Origin: Thermoleophilia bacterium | GTDB taxonomy: Bacteria; Actinomycetota; Thermoleophilia; Miltoncostaeales; Miltoncostaeaceae | DNA: 64,000 bases | Direction: 5' to 3' | Assembly (NCBI GenBank): GCA_028285405.1 | Contig: JANQPH010000014.1 | Coordinates: forward strand, 1 to 64,000 | Shown: positions 44,671 to 53,582 of the stretch, piece after piece | How positions within the stretch are numbered: position 1 is the first letter of the stretch | Layout of the letters: each line of letters starts with the position of its first letter | Position numbers and translations under genes: made by a program | The notes under the pieces: generated by a model | Seen by the model: only the letters and a program-made list of their open reading frames with translations | Databases searched by the model: none | What the model was told of the DNA's origin: nothing

Positions 44671-44973
44671 ATGAGCGGTCGAACGGTGGATGTGGACGGC
44701 GTCGAGTACCTGCTCGAGCCGCAGTCGGTGCGCACCTCGCTCGGCGAGTCCTCGCCGATGCTCTGGGGGTTCGAGGTGAACGTCACCACGGGGGGCGAGG
44801 TGGTGGGCGTCAAGACGTGCTTCGTCGGGAGGGTCAGCATCCACTCCCGCGCGCCGGAGTACGTCGACGGCCCGATGGAGAAGCTCGTCCCGGTGCTCCA
44901 CGACCTGGCGCTCGAGAAGGTCGAGGCCCGCCTCAAGGAGGGCGCGCCCGGCAACGAGATCGTCTTCGCCTGA
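44671..44973 (+). CDS. Hypothetical protein (100 aa)
   Basis: 100 residues from ATG, 23 bases after the ggt-like gene. A small alpha/beta protein: VDVDGVEYLLEPQSVRTSLG, WGFEVNVTTGGEVVGVKTCFVGRVSIHSR, and a C-terminal helix. No signal peptide. Family unknown. No gene is seen in 44974-45069. Confidence 0.65.
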   Translation: MSGRTVDVDGVEYLLEPQSVRTSLGESSPMLWGFEVNVTTGGEVVGVKTCFVGRVSIHSRAPEYVDGPMEKLVPVLHDLALEKVEARLKEGAPGNEIVFA

Positions 44974-45069
44974 GCCACCCCGCCCTCGCTGCGGCCGCGA
45001 AAGAGCCCGTGAGCCGGTCCGTCAGCGAACCACACGAGCAGTCGATCGGCATGCCCCCGCGGGGCTGAG

Positions 45070-45396
45070 TCAGGACGCCAGGACGCTCCCGACCCCGCGC
45101 GGGCCCGCGCGCAACATGGCCGCCGCCCGGCGAGCGTCCTGTGCTCGCTGCGTCGCCCGACGAGCATCGATGTCGCTCCCGTGTCGACGGGCGGACGCCG
45201 CCTCGCGCTCGGCGACCAGCGCCATCTGGTCGAGGCGCTCGGCCATGCGGGCGTTTCGGCCGGTCCGGCGACGATGCGGCCTCGCTCCACCCTCGATCCC
45301 GAACAGGCGCATCTGATCGTCGGCACGCGGCGGCGCCTCAAGCGCCTCAACCCGCTCGGCTGGCCGGATGCCGCGGGCCGCGGCCAGCGCCGCCAC
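45070..45396 (-). CDS. Small Arg/Ala-rich hypothetical protein behind an SOS-like box
   Basis: 108 residues from GTG. Helical and basic: ARGIRPAERVEALEAPP, RLFGIEGGARPHRRRTGRNARMAERLDQM, and an Arg/Ala-rich C-terminal helix. Codon third positions are GC-rich in this frame. A competing plus-strand reading at 45181-45405 is judged a shadow. An actinobacterial LexA-type box lies 24 bases upstream, so the gene may be DNA-damage inducible. Function unknown. Confidence 0.55.
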   Translation of the reverse strand: MAALAAARGIRPAERVEALEAPPRADDQMRLFGIEGGARPHRRRTGRNARMAERLDQMALVAEREAASARRHGSDIDARRATQRAQDARRAAAMLRAGPRGVGSVLAS

Positions 45397-45419
45397 CTCG
45401 GGTGAGTCTGCTCTGTTCG

Positions 45420-45433
45420 CGAACGCATGTTCG
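45420..45433. promoter_or_regulatory. LexA/SOS-box-like operator
   Basis: CGAAC-GCAT-GTTCG matches the actinobacterial/Bacillus SOS consensus CGAAC-N4-GTTCG exactly. It stands in the only sizeable gap here, 24 bases before the minus-strand small gene and over its likely promoter. No plus-strand gene begins downstream. Confidence 0.7.
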
Positions 45434-45538
45434 TAGTGTGGCAGGGGGGTCGGACGGAGTCCCCCGACCGAGATGCTCGACGGTGGCGGCGGGCGCGGAG
45501 TCGTCGATGCGCGCTCGCCGGGAGGGCTCGGCGCAGCG

Positions 45539-46414
45539 TCAGTCGGGGTCGGGCGGCGGCGCCATCACGCGCGCGGGCGCCCCGTCGACCGAGACCTCGG
45601 CGCCGACGTCCGCCGCGGATCGCAGGACGGCCAGCGCCATCCACTCGCCCGAGCCCGTCCTCGCGACGGTTCCCAGCGCACCCACCTCGCCTCCCTCGAG
45701 CGAGACCGGTGCGCGCTCTGGCGTCGGGCCCTCGAGGAGGAGCGCGCGCAGTCGGCGATTGACCTTCCCACGGTGCTCGACCCGTGCGACGGTCTCCTGG
45801 CCGAGGTAGCAGCCCTTGGCGAACGAGACCGCCAGATGCTCCAGGCCGAGCTCCTGGACGAGCGCGGACTCCTCGAAGTCGCGACCCGGCATCGGGGTGA
45901 GGGTGTGGATGCGCAGGGCGTCCAGCTCGGCGGGCGGGGACGGCTCGCGGCCGGCGCCGGCGAGCGTGGCGGCCGCGTCCGAGACCACGAGCTCCCTCGT
46001 GCCCGGAGGCCAGCCGACGACGTCGAGCTCCGCGGGCACGTCCGGCGATCCGGGGTCGTCTCCCGCGACGACGAGCGTGTCGACGGGCTCCGGCCCCAGG
46101 ATCTCGATGGCCTCGGAGAAGTGGTATCGCTCCAGGTCGTCGAGCATCCGGTCTCCGTCGCCCGGCTGCACCATCAGCGAGTAGACCGACGGGGCGTCCC
46201 TTCGCACCCGAACGAGCGTCCGGACCCGGCCCTTCGAGTCGAGCAGCAGCGATCGCTGCGAATCGCCCTCGGCGAGCTCCCCGACATCGTTCGTCAAGAG
46301 GCCGTTGAGGAACGACGCGGCGTCCTCGCCCTCGACCCACAGGAGCTCGGCCCGCTGGGGCACGGCCAGTCCGGCACGGGGCGCCAGGCCCGCGTCTGGT
46401 CTCGCCGAGCTCAC
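45539..46414 (-). CDS. ygfZ: YgfZ/GcvT-family folate-binding protein
   Basis: 291 residues. The GcvT-like fold carries the YgfZ signature KGCYLGQE (about residue 198) with the conserved Cys. Other features are AELLWVEGEDAASFLNGLLTNDV at the N-terminus and a C-terminal barrel. YgfZ/Iba57 proteins use folate in assembling or repairing certain iron-sulfur proteins. Starts at GTG overlapping the stop of the Lon-domain gene, with which it is coupled. Confidence 0.9.
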   Translation of the reverse strand: MSSARPDAGLAPRAGLAVPQRAELLWVEGEDAASFLNGLLTNDVGELAEGDSQRSLLLDSKGRVRTLVRVRRDAPSVYSLMVQPGDGDRMLDDLERYHFSEAIEILGPEPVDTLVVAGDDPGSPDVPAELDVVGWPPGTRELVVSDAAATLAGAGREPSPPAELDALRIHTLTPMPGRDFEESALVQELGLEHLAVSFAKGCYLGQETVARVEHRGKVNRRLRALLLEGPTPERAPVSLEGGEVGALGTVARTGSGEWMALAVLRSAADVGAEVSVDGAPARVMAPPPDPD

Positions 46415-47031
46415 GACGGGGTGCTCACCTTGCCGTTGCGCTGGGCGCGCTGCGCCGCCTCGCGCGCATGGTCGGCGGCGCGATCGACGCCCTGGAGCAG
46501 GTCGATCAGCTCGCGCAGCCGCGCCGGCTCGTCGCGGAGCTCGAGCAGCCGCTGCTTGCGTTCGGCCGGGATCTCGATGGCGCCGGCGATGGCGTAGGAC
46601 AGCGGCGTCTCGGGCGGGGCGCCGGTCTCCCGGTCCGGGCCGGCCAGTGAGGCGAACAGGTCGCGAGCTCGATCCACGAGCTCGTCGGGCACCTCGCCCT
46701 CCTCGTCGATGAGGGGCTCGACCACCGCGGTCTCGTAGCCGGGCCCGCCTCGGACGGCCGCGTCGGTGATCCGCACGGGCACCAGCCCACGCAGCACGAT
46801 GTTGATGCGTCCGTCGGGCAGCCGTCTCAGCATCGTCTCGATCTGTCCGGCGCACCCGACGCTCGCGCGGGTCCCGCCCGAGCTCAGGAGGATCACCAGC
46901 GGCTTGCCGTCCAGGACGCAGTCGGCAAAGAGCTCGCGGTAGCGCGGCTCGAACAGGTGGAGGGGGACCGCCTCTCCGGGCAGCAGCACCATCTCGAGGG
47001 GGAAGATCCCGAGCTCGTCGCGTTCGCGCAC
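46411..47031 (-). CDS. Stand-alone LON N-terminal (substrate-binding) domain protein
   Basis: 206 residues containing the N-terminal domain of Lon without ATPase or protease: LGIFPLEMVLLPGEAVPLHLFEPRYRELF, LRGLVPVRI and a C-terminal helical region. Such proteins are common in Actinobacteria; role unknown, perhaps binding unfolded proteins. Starts at GTG. The divergent hisC-like gene begins 91 bases away. Confidence 0.9.
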   Translation of the reverse strand: MRERDELGIFPLEMVLLPGEAVPLHLFEPRYRELFADCVLDGKPLVILLSSGGTRASVGCAGQIETMLRRLPDGRINIVLRGLVPVRITDAAVRGGPGYETAVVEPLIDEEGEVPDELVDRARDLFASLAGPDRETGAPPETPLSYAIAGAIEIPAERKQRLLELRDEPARLRELIDLLQGVDRAADHAREAAQRAQRNGKVSTPS

Positions 47032-47121
47032 CGGTCAGATCGTAGCTTCGGGTCCGATCGGTCCACATGCCACGCGGACGATGGCGCGCCGATCTGCGGG
47101 ACCGAATAACGTGGGGCAGCC

Positions 47122-48249
47122 ATGGCCACCGAGCAGTCAGAGCCGCGACCCCCGGTCCGGAGCGTCCTCGACCGCCTCGCCGCCTACCAGCCCGGCCGCC
47201 CGGCGGAGGCGGACGCCGCCGAGCGCGGCGTCGCCGACGTGATCAAGCTCGCCTCGAACGAGGGGCCGTACCCGCCGTTCCCCGAGGCGCTCGATGCGAT
47301 GGCGAAGGCCGCGGCGGGGGCGCACACCTATCCGGACGCCAGCGCGAGCGCGCTTCGCGACGAGCTGGGCCGTCGGCTGGGCCTCGATCCGGGCATGGTG
47401 ATGCTCGGCAGCGGCATCGACGGCCTGATCGGGACCGTGGTGACGGCGTTCCTAGAGCCCGGCGCGGAGCTTGCGATGTGCTGGCCGTCGTTCGTGTCGT
47501 GGCCCCTTCGGGCCCAGCTGGCTGGCGCGGCCGTCGTGCGCGCGCCGCTGCGAGACGACGGCGTGTTCGACCTGGGCGCGCTTCGGGCGCTCGTGGGCCC
47601 CCGGACCCGGCTGGCCGTGGTCGTGAGCCCCAACAACCCGACCGGCGGGGCGGTCTCGCACGACGACCTCGTCGCGTTCCACGCGGACCTGCCGGCGACG
47701 ACCACGATGGTGATCGACGAGGCCTACTTCGAGTTCCTTCCGGACGGCGGCCACGACGGCCTCGACATCCTGCGCGACGGCGGACGGGTCGTCGTCATGC
47801 GGACCTTCAGCAAGGCCTTCGGGCTCGCCGGCCTGCGGGTCGGCTACCTCCTGGCGCCCCACTCGCTGATCGCGGAGCTCGGGAAGGTCCGTCCGGCGTT
47901 CGACATCAACTCCGTCGCACAGGCCGCCGCGCTGGCGAGCCTGCGCAGCGCCGACGCGCACCTCGACGAGCGGCTCGCGGAGATCGCGCGGGCGCGGGAG
48001 GCCCTCGTCGCGGGCCTCGACGGGCTGGGGCTGCAGACGCTTCCGAGCGTGGCGAACTTCGTGCTCGTCGACTTCGGGACCGAGGAGCGGGCCCGGGCGG
48101 TCAACGAGGCGCTGCTCGACCGCGGCGTGATCGTTCGCCCCGCCGCGGCGTTCGGGGCCCCGTCGTCGCTGCGGATCAGCGTCGGGCTCGAGCGCGAGGT
48201 CGAGCGAGCCCTCGCGGCGCTGCGCGAGGTCCTCGCCGCAGACGACTAG
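47122..48249 (+). CDS. hisC: Histidinol-phosphate/aromatic aminotransferase family
   Basis: 375 residues, PLP fold type I class II. The substrate-entry motif is KLASNEGPYPPFP, followed by the PLP ring contact SPNNPTGG, DEAYFEF and the PLP-Lys in FSKAFGLAGLRVGY (about residue 233). The C-terminal Arg is in SSLRISVG. It most likely converts imidazole-acetol phosphate to histidinol phosphate, though close relatives use aromatic amino acids. It is not in a his operon here. Stop shared with pepA in CTAG. Confidence 0.88.
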   Translation: MATEQSEPRPPVRSVLDRLAAYQPGRPAEADAAERGVADVIKLASNEGPYPPFPEALDAMAKAAAGAHTYPDASASALRDELGRRLGLDPGMVMLGSGIDGLIGTVVTAFLEPGAELAMCWPSFVSWPLRAQLAGAAVVRAPLRDDGVFDLGALRALVGPRTRLAVVVSPNNPTGGAVSHDDLVAFHADLPATTTMVIDEAYFEFLPDGGHDGLDILRDGGRVVVMRTFSKAFGLAGLRVGYLLAPHSLIAELGKVRPAFDINSVAQAAALASLRSADAHLDERLAEIARAREALVAGLDGLGLQTLPSVANFVLVDFGTEERARAVNEALLDRGVIVRPAAAFGAPSSLRISVGLEREVERALAALREVLAADD

Positions 48250-49697
48250 GCGGGCTCGGCGAGCCCCTCGGCGAGCGCGAGCAGGAGCCCGACCCCGAAG
48301 CCCGTCGCGCCTCCATCGCCCATCGCGGTGCCGGCGACGTCGAGGTGGCACCACGGCGTCTCGTCGACGAACTCCTTCAGGAACTCGGCGGCGTAGACGG
48401 GGCCCGCCTGCCGCTTGTTCGAGGCGTTCGCGAGGTCAGCGACCTTGCTCTCGACGAGGTGGTGATACCGCTCGTGCATCGGCATCGGCCAGACGAGGTC
48501 GCCCGAGCGCTCTCCCGCCGCGCGGACCGTCTCGGTCCAGCCTCCGTCGTTCCCGAACAGGCCGGCGTAGACGTCCCCGATCGCGACGACGATCGCCCCG
48601 GTCAGGGTGGCGAGATCGACCATGCGGGTCGCGCCTTGGCGCACCGCATACGCCAACGCATCGGCGAGGATCAGGCGTCCCTCGGCGTCGGTGTTGATGA
48701 TCTCGACGGTGCGCCCGTTCAGGGCGGTGATCACGTCGCCCGGCTTGATGGCGGTGCCGCTCGGCATGTTCTCGGTGGCCGGGACGACGGTCAGCAGGCG
48801 CACCGGGAGCCCGAGCCGGGCCACGAGGCCCGTCGCCGCCAGCGCGGCCGCGCCTCCGGCCATGTCCATCTTCATTTCCTCCATCCCGCCGGACGGCTTG
48901 ATGGAGATGCCACCGGTGTCGAACGTGACCGCCTTGCCGACGAACGTGAGCAGCTCGTGGGGCCGGGTGGGCGCCTCGGGCTCGTAGCGGAGGACGATCA
49001 GCCGCGGCGGCTCCTGCGAGCCCTGGGCGACGGCACGAAGGGCACCGGCACCCAATCGCTCGAGCCTGGAGGCGCCGAGCGCCGAGGCCTTCAGGCCCGG
49101 GATCTCCTTGGCCATGTCGCGTGCCTGCTCGGCGAGCAGCTTGGGGGTGAGGTGGTTCGAGGGGGCGTTCCCGAGGTCCCGAGCGAGCGCGACGGCTTCG
49201 GCGATCGAGGTCGCGCGCTCGAGCCCGGCCTTGGTGCCGGCGCCGTTCAGGACCACCGTCTCGAGCGCCCGCTTGCTCGCGGGCTCGCTCTTGAAGCGAC
49301 GGTCGCTGTAGGAGCCGCGCCAGACCCCTTCGGCGATCTCGGCCGCCTGCTGCTCGCTGGCGCCGGCGGCCGCGACCACGACGCGCCCCGCCCCGAGGCC
49401 CGACGCGCGTCGCCCGGCCGCGACTCCCGCGCGGCGCCACGCGTCGGGCTCGTCGGCGCCGGTCGACACCACGAGCGCTCGGGGCGCCTCGAGGCCGCCG
49501 GTCGAGTGCATGAGCACCGCCGAGCCGGGCTCCTTGCCGAGCTCCTCGTCGGCGATCGCGCGCGCCACGGCTCCACCCAGCGCGGTGTCGAGCGCGGCGG
49601 CCGGTCCGGTGAGCGGGTTCGCCGGAGAGGTCGGGACGACGAGCAGGTCGGCCTTCGCCGCGAGCGGGTCGCCGGTCTTGACGAGGCGTGTGCGCAT
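48246..49697 (-). CDS. pepA: Leucyl aminopeptidase (M17)
   Basis: 483 residues. Hexameric cytosolic aminopeptidase. The N-terminal macro-like domain covers about residues 1-160. The C-terminal catalytic domain has the zinc-binding GKAVTFDTGGISIKPS with conserved Lys and Asp, MKMDMAGGAA, and the signature NTDAEGRL. It removes N-terminal residues during peptide turnover. ATG at 49697 chosen; longer readings would cross the divergent enoyl-CoA hydratase start. Confidence 0.95.
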   Translation of the reverse strand: MRTRLVKTGDPLAAKADLLVVPTSPANPLTGPAAALDTALGGAVARAIADEELGKEPGSAVLMHSTGGLEAPRALVVSTGADEPDAWRRAGVAAGRRASGLGAGRVVVAAAGASEQQAAEIAEGVWRGSYSDRRFKSEPASKRALETVVLNGAGTKAGLERATSIAEAVALARDLGNAPSNHLTPKLLAEQARDMAKEIPGLKASALGASRLERLGAGALRAVAQGSQEPPRLIVLRYEPEAPTRPHELLTFVGKAVTFDTGGISIKPSGGMEEMKMDMAGGAAALAATGLVARLGLPVRLLTVVPATENMPSGTAIKPGDVITALNGRTVEIINTDAEGRLILADALAYAVRQGATRMVDLATLTGAIVVAIGDVYAGLFGNDGGWTETVRAAGERSGDLVWPMPMHERYHHLVESKVADLANASNKRQAGPVYAAEFLKEFVDETPWCHLDVAGTAMGDGGATGFGVGLLLALAEGLAEPA

Positions 49698-49749
49698 GGG
49701 GCCCTCCAGATGGCCGTTCAGCCGGGACGATCCGGGGATATCCTGCCGC

Positions 49750-50547
49750 ATGGCGAACGCCCGGGAGGCGAACATGCTGGTCGAGACCTCGCGCCACGAT
49801 CGTGTCCTCGTCGCGACGCTGAACCGCACCGACGCGCTGAACGCCATCTCTGCGCAGGTCCTCGCCGACCTCGACGCGGTTCTGACCGACGCCGAGTCGG
49901 ACGCCGGGATCGGCGCGCTGGTCCTGACCGGCGCCGGCGGGAAGGCGTTCGCCGCCGGGGCGGATATCTCGGAGTTCCGGGGCGCCACCGCCGTTGAGGC
50001 CCGAGCGATCGCCGCTCGCGGCCAGACGCTGACGCGGCGCCTCGAGCGGTCCCGGCTGCCGGTCATCGCGGCCATCAACGGCTACGCGCTCGGTGGGGGA
50101 TGTGAGATCGCCCTGGCCTGCGACATCCGGCTCGCCGCCGAGTCGGCCCGCCTCGGTCAGCCCGAGGTCACGCTGGGCATCGTGCCCGGGTGGGGAGGCT
50201 CGCAGCGGCTTCCGGCGATCGTGGGTGCCGGGGTCGCCAGGGAGATGATCCTCACCGGGCGCCACGTCGGCGCGCAGGAGGCGCTTCGGATCGGCCTGGT
50301 CAACGCGCTGCACCCGAGCGAGCGCCTGCTCGAGGAGGCGATCGAGCTCGGCAACAGGATCGCGGCGCTCCCGCCCCTGGCCGTCGCGTGGGCGAAGGAG
50401 CTCACGGTCGCGGCGACGGCCGGGGACCTGGACGCTCGCCTCGAGCGCGAGCGGGACGTGTTCGCGCTCACGTTCGCGACCGAGGACCACGTCGAGGGCG
50501 TCAGCGCGTTCCTGGAGAAGCGACCGGGCGAGTTCCGCGGACGCTAG
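49750..50547 (+). CDS. Enoyl-CoA hydratase/isomerase family
   Basis: 265 residues, crotonase fold. The oxyanion-hole segment is [12 protein letters not shown], the catalytic-Glu helix is [13 protein letters not shown] and the second Glu is in [19 protein letters not shown]. Both catalytic Glu residues are present, so hydration of short-chain enoyl-CoA is likely. ATG at 49750; a second ATG at 49774 also fits. Divergent from pepA with 52 bases between. Confidence 0.9.
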   Translation: MANAREANMLVETSRHDRVLVATLNRTDALNAISAQVLADLDAVLTDAESDAGIGALVLTGAGGKAFAAGADISEFRGATAVEARAIAARGQTLTRRLERSRLPVIAAINGYALGGGCEIALACDIRLAAESARLGQPEVTLGIVPGWGGSQRLPAIVGAGVAREMILTGRHVGAQEALRIGLVNALHPSERLLEEAIELGNRIAALPPLAVAWAKELTVAATAGDLDARLERERDVFALTFATEDHVEGVSAFLEKRPGEFRGR

Positions 50548-50633
50548 GCGCGGGCCGACGGGTGGGCGCGCTGTGCCTCCTTGCCGGCTGCGCTACCCTC
50601 CGCGAGGCAACCACTCCGATCGAGGCACGGCAG

Positions 50634-50855
50634 ATGAAGACCGACATCCACCCCGAGTACGTCGAGTCGCAGGTCACATGCTCCTGCGGCAATCAGTTCA
50701 CGACGCGCTCGACGCTGCCGCAGATCAAGGTCGAGATCTGCAACGTCTGCCACCCGTTCTACACCGGCCGCCAGAAGCTCGTGGACACCGGTGGCCGTGT
50801 CGAGCGGTTCCAGCGCAAGCTGGCGCGCCGCAAGAAGGCGGCCGACGCCCGCTGA
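50634..50855 (+). CDS. rpmE: 50S ribosomal protein bL31, zinc-binding form
   Basis: 73 residues with the four zinc cysteines of C+ L31 (TCSCGN and EICNVCHPF). The N-terminal MKTDIHPEY and the basic tail KLARRKKA are typical. The zinc form is used when zinc is plentiful; paralogues without Cys replace it in starvation. It opens the rpmE-prfA-prmC-glyA translation cluster. Confidence 0.97.
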   Translation: MKTDIHPEYVESQVTCSCGNQFTTRSTLPQIKVEICNVCHPFYTGRQKLVDTGGRVERFQRKLARRKKAADAR

Positions 50856-50902
50856 TCGGCCGGCCCGCACGCGCGGGCGACGGCGGGGTCAGGTGGTGAG
50901 CG

Positions 50903-51985
50903 GTGGCTGACGCCGGCATCGATCGGCTCGTCCAGCAGGTCGAGCGGACGCGGGTCGAGCTCGAGCAGGCGCTCGCCGACCCCGAGCTGACCGGCGATCA
51001 GGTGCGCTACGCGGAGGTCGGCCGTCGCTACGCGGTGCTCTCGGACGCCTTCGGGCTGGCCGCGACGTATCGGGACGCTCAGGCCCGCGCCGAGGAGGCC
51101 CGGGAGCTGCTCGACGAAGCCGACGATCCCGAGGTCCGCGACCTGCTGCGCGAGGCCGAGGCGGAGCTCGAGCAGATCCCCCCGAGACTGCGCGACGCGA
51201 TGCTCGAGCCGGACCCGGATGACGACCGCGACACGATCGTCGAGATCCGTGCGGCGGCCGGCGGTGACGAGGCCGCGCTGTTCGCTCGGGACCTGCTCGA
51301 GGTCTACGTCAAGTACGCCGAGTCCCAGGGCCTGCGTGCCGAGCTGCTCGGGACGAGCCCCAGCGACGCCGGGGGCTTCAAGGAGGTGACGTTCGCGGTG
51401 AAGGGCACGGGGGCGTTCGCCCGGTTCAAGCACGAGGGCGGCGTGCACCGCGTCCAGCGCGTCCCCGAGACCGAGAGCCAGGGCCGCATCCACACGTCGA
51501 CCGTGACGGTGGCGGTGGTGCCGGAGGTTCAGGACGTCGAGGTGCAGGTGGATCAGAACGACCTCAAGATCGACGTCTACCGCTCCAGCGGCCCGGGCGG
51601 CCAGAGCGTGAACACGACCGACTCGGCCGTCCGGATCACCCACCTCCCGACCGGGATCGTCGTCTCCATGCAGGACGAGAAAAGCCAGCTCCAGAACCGC
51701 GAGCGCGCGATGCGCGTGCTGCGGGCCCGGCTGCACGAGCGAGCCAAGGCCGAGCAGGATGCCGAGCTGAGCGAGACCCGCCGGGCGCAGCTCGGATCGG
51801 GGGATCGCTCGGAAAAGGTGCGGACGTACAACTACCCTCAGAACCGCGTGACCGATCACCGCGTCGAGAAGTCGGCATCGCTGCGCGAGCAGGTCCTCGT
51901 CGGGAACCTCACCGAGTTCACCGACGCGCTCGCCGCAGAGGAGCGACGGCTGCAGCTCGAGCGGCAGGCGGGCGGGGCGCAATGA
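50903..51985 (+). CDS. prfA: Peptide chain release factor 1
   Basis: 360 residues. Catalytic GGQ in SSGPGGQSVNTTDSAVRITH. RF1-type elements RVPETESQGRIHTSTVTV and the C-terminal KVRTYNYPQNRVTDHR mark RF1 over RF2. It terminates at UAA and UAG. GTG start. The following gene starts inside its stop (ATGA). Confidence 0.96.
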   Translation: MADAGIDRLVQQVERTRVELEQALADPELTGDQVRYAEVGRRYAVLSDAFGLAATYRDAQARAEEARELLDEADDPEVRDLLREAEAELEQIPPRLRDAMLEPDPDDDRDTIVEIRAAAGGDEAALFARDLLEVYVKYAESQGLRAELLGTSPSDAGGFKEVTFAVKGTGAFARFKHEGGVHRVQRVPETESQGRIHTSTVTVAVVPEVQDVEVQVDQNDLKIDVYRSSGPGGQSVNTTDSAVRITHLPTGIVVSMQDEKSQLQNRERAMRVLRARLHERAKAEQDAELSETRRAQLGSGDRSEKVRTYNYPQNRVTDHRVEKSASLREQVLVGNLTEFTDALAAEERRLQLERQAGGAQ

Positions 51986-52632
51986 GGCTCGACCCGGAGC
52001 TGCTTCGCGTCGAGTTCGTCGGCGTCACGGTCCGCCACGACGCCCACGAGCTGGCGCGGGACGAGGTGGCCGCGTTCTTCTCTGCGATCTCGGACCGATA
52101 CGGCTTCGATCGGCTCGAGCTGCTCGGCGAAGGTGGGGTCAGCATGTCGGGCGACGGGGGCGCCGAGCTGGTGCTTCGAGGCGACCAGACGACCTCGTGC
52201 AGCGTCACCGGGCTCGGCTACCTGGAGGGACGAGAGCGGGTCGGCGACGCGCTCGCCGAGGCGCTCGAGCGGTTCGGGACCAACGAGATCTCGATCGAGG
52301 ACCTCACGCTCGTCGCCACCTGGGACCTCGACGGCCCCGACGCCGCCAGGCGCCTGCTCGCCGACGGGCTGCTGTCGGCGGGCGGAACGGAGCTGCTCGA
52401 GGACGGCGACGCGTCGGTCGGCATCCGGGTGTGGCGGCGGCTGGGGGCCGGGACGCTCGAGTGCTCGATCGAGCCCGTGCACGCCGAGCCGTCCAAGCTC
52501 TACGTGCGGTTGGTCTACGCGGAGCCCGAGCCGGTCGCCGATGTCGCGGGGCTGCTGGAGCGCGCGGACGAGGTGCGGGAGTTCCTGCACGGCCCGCTCA
52601 CCGAGTTCGTCTGCGACAGGGCGCCCTCATAG
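51982..52632 (+). CDS. Hypothetical protein between prfA and prmC
   Basis: 216 residues from ATG overlapping prfA. Alternating strands and helices (LRVEFVGVTVRHDAHELARDEV, IEDLTLVATWDLDGPDAARRLL, LYVRLVYAEPEPVADVAGLLERADEV). No signal or membrane helix. It is coupled on both sides, to prfA by ATGA and to prmC by ATAG, suggesting a role in or regulation with translation termination. Family not recognised. Confidence 0.75.
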   Translation: MRLDPELLRVEFVGVTVRHDAHELARDEVAAFFSAISDRYGFDRLELLGEGGVSMSGDGGAELVLRGDQTTSCSVTGLGYLEGRERVGDALAEALERFGTNEISIEDLTLVATWDLDGPDAARRLLADGLLSAGGTELLEDGDASVGIRVWRRLGAGTLECSIEPVHAEPSKLYVRLVYAEPEPVADVAGLLERADEVREFLHGPLTEFVCDRAPS

Positions 52633-53519
52633 GGAGCGCCGGCGCCCCCTCGAGCGGGGCAGCGGAGCTCCTCACGCTCGGTGAGGCGGCCCGCCGGGCC
52701 CGCTCCTATCTGGCCGACCGGGGATCCGAGTCGTCGCGCCTCGACGCGGATCTGCTCGCGGCGCATGCGCTCGGGATCGAGCGCATCCTCGTCTACGCCC
52801 AGCACGACCGGCCGCTCACCGAGCCCGAGCGGGCGACCTTCCGCGAGCTGCTGCGCAGGCGCGGAGCGGGCGAGCCGATGGCGTACATCCTCGGCCGGAG
52901 GGCATTTCGGCGGGTCGAGCTCGAGGTCGGTCCCGGGGTGCTCGTGCCGCGGCCCGAGACCGAGCTGCTCGTCGAGTGGGCGCTGGAGCTGACCGGAGCG
53001 GGCGATCGCGTGCTCGACTGGGGCACGGGGAGCGGCGCGATCGCGCTCGCCCTCGCCGACGAAGGAGACAGCCTTCGGGTCAGCGGGGTCGAGGTCTCGG
53101 GCGCCGCGCTCGAGTACGCCAGCACGAACGCCGAGCGACTGGGGCTCGAGGTGGAGCTGCTGCGGTCCGACGGGACGGCGGCGGTCGACGGGAGGAGCTT
53201 CGACCTGGTGGTGGCGAACCCGCCATACGTGAGGAGCGGCGACCTGGCGTCGCTCGGGCCCGAGCTCGGGTTCGAGCCAGCCGACGCGCTGGTGGCCGGC
53301 GAGACGGGCCTCGAGGTCCACGCGCGGGTCGTGGCGGACGCCGCGAGCGCGCTGGTGGCCGGGGGCTGGCTGCTCCTCGAGATCGGCTCCGAGCAGGCCG
53401 CCGACGTCGTTGAGCTGCTCGGCGACGCCGGGTTCGTCGACATCGCCGTCAGGCGGGACCTCGCCGGGCACGATCGGGCCGTCGGCGCGCGCACGGGATC
53501 GGATGGTCCGGCCGCGTGA
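52629..53519 (+). CDS. prmC: Release factor glutamine methyltransferase
   Basis: About 296 residues. The N-terminal helical domain (TLGEAARRARSYLADRG, EPMAYILGRRAF) and SAM methyltransferase domain (LDWGTGSGAIALALA) are followed by the catalytic NPPY in VVANPPYVRS. It methylates the Gln of the GGQ loop in RF1 and RF2. The N-terminal domain lies upstream of any ATG, GTG or TTG. The nearest candidates are an ATA at 52629, overlapping the previous stop as ATAG, or a CTG at 52611. The next ATG would delete about 85 residues. Confidence 0.9.
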   Translation: MGSAGAPSSGAAELLTLGEAARRARSYLADRGSESSRLDADLLAAHALGIERILVYAQHDRPLTEPERATFRELLRRRGAGEPMAYILGRRAFRRVELEVGPGVLVPRPETELLVEWALELTGAGDRVLDWGTGSGAIALALADEGDSLRVSGVEVSGAALEYASTNAERLGLEVELLRSDGTAAVDGRSFDLVVANPPYVRSGDLASLGPELGFEPADALVAGETGLEVHARVVADAASALVAGGWLLLEIGSEQAADVVELLGDAGFVDIAVRRDLAGHDRAVGARTGSDGPAA

Positions 53520-53582
53520 GTTCCCGTGGCTCGCGGGTGTAGCGTTGAGGGCGTGACACGTGTCAGCCACCGGAGGCCGTGA

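Noticed and set aside
45181-45405. Plus-strand 74-residue reading opposite the SOS-box gene
   Set aside because: No RBS and poor hydrophobic pattern; the minus-strand frame has better codon use and sits correctly behind the SOS box.
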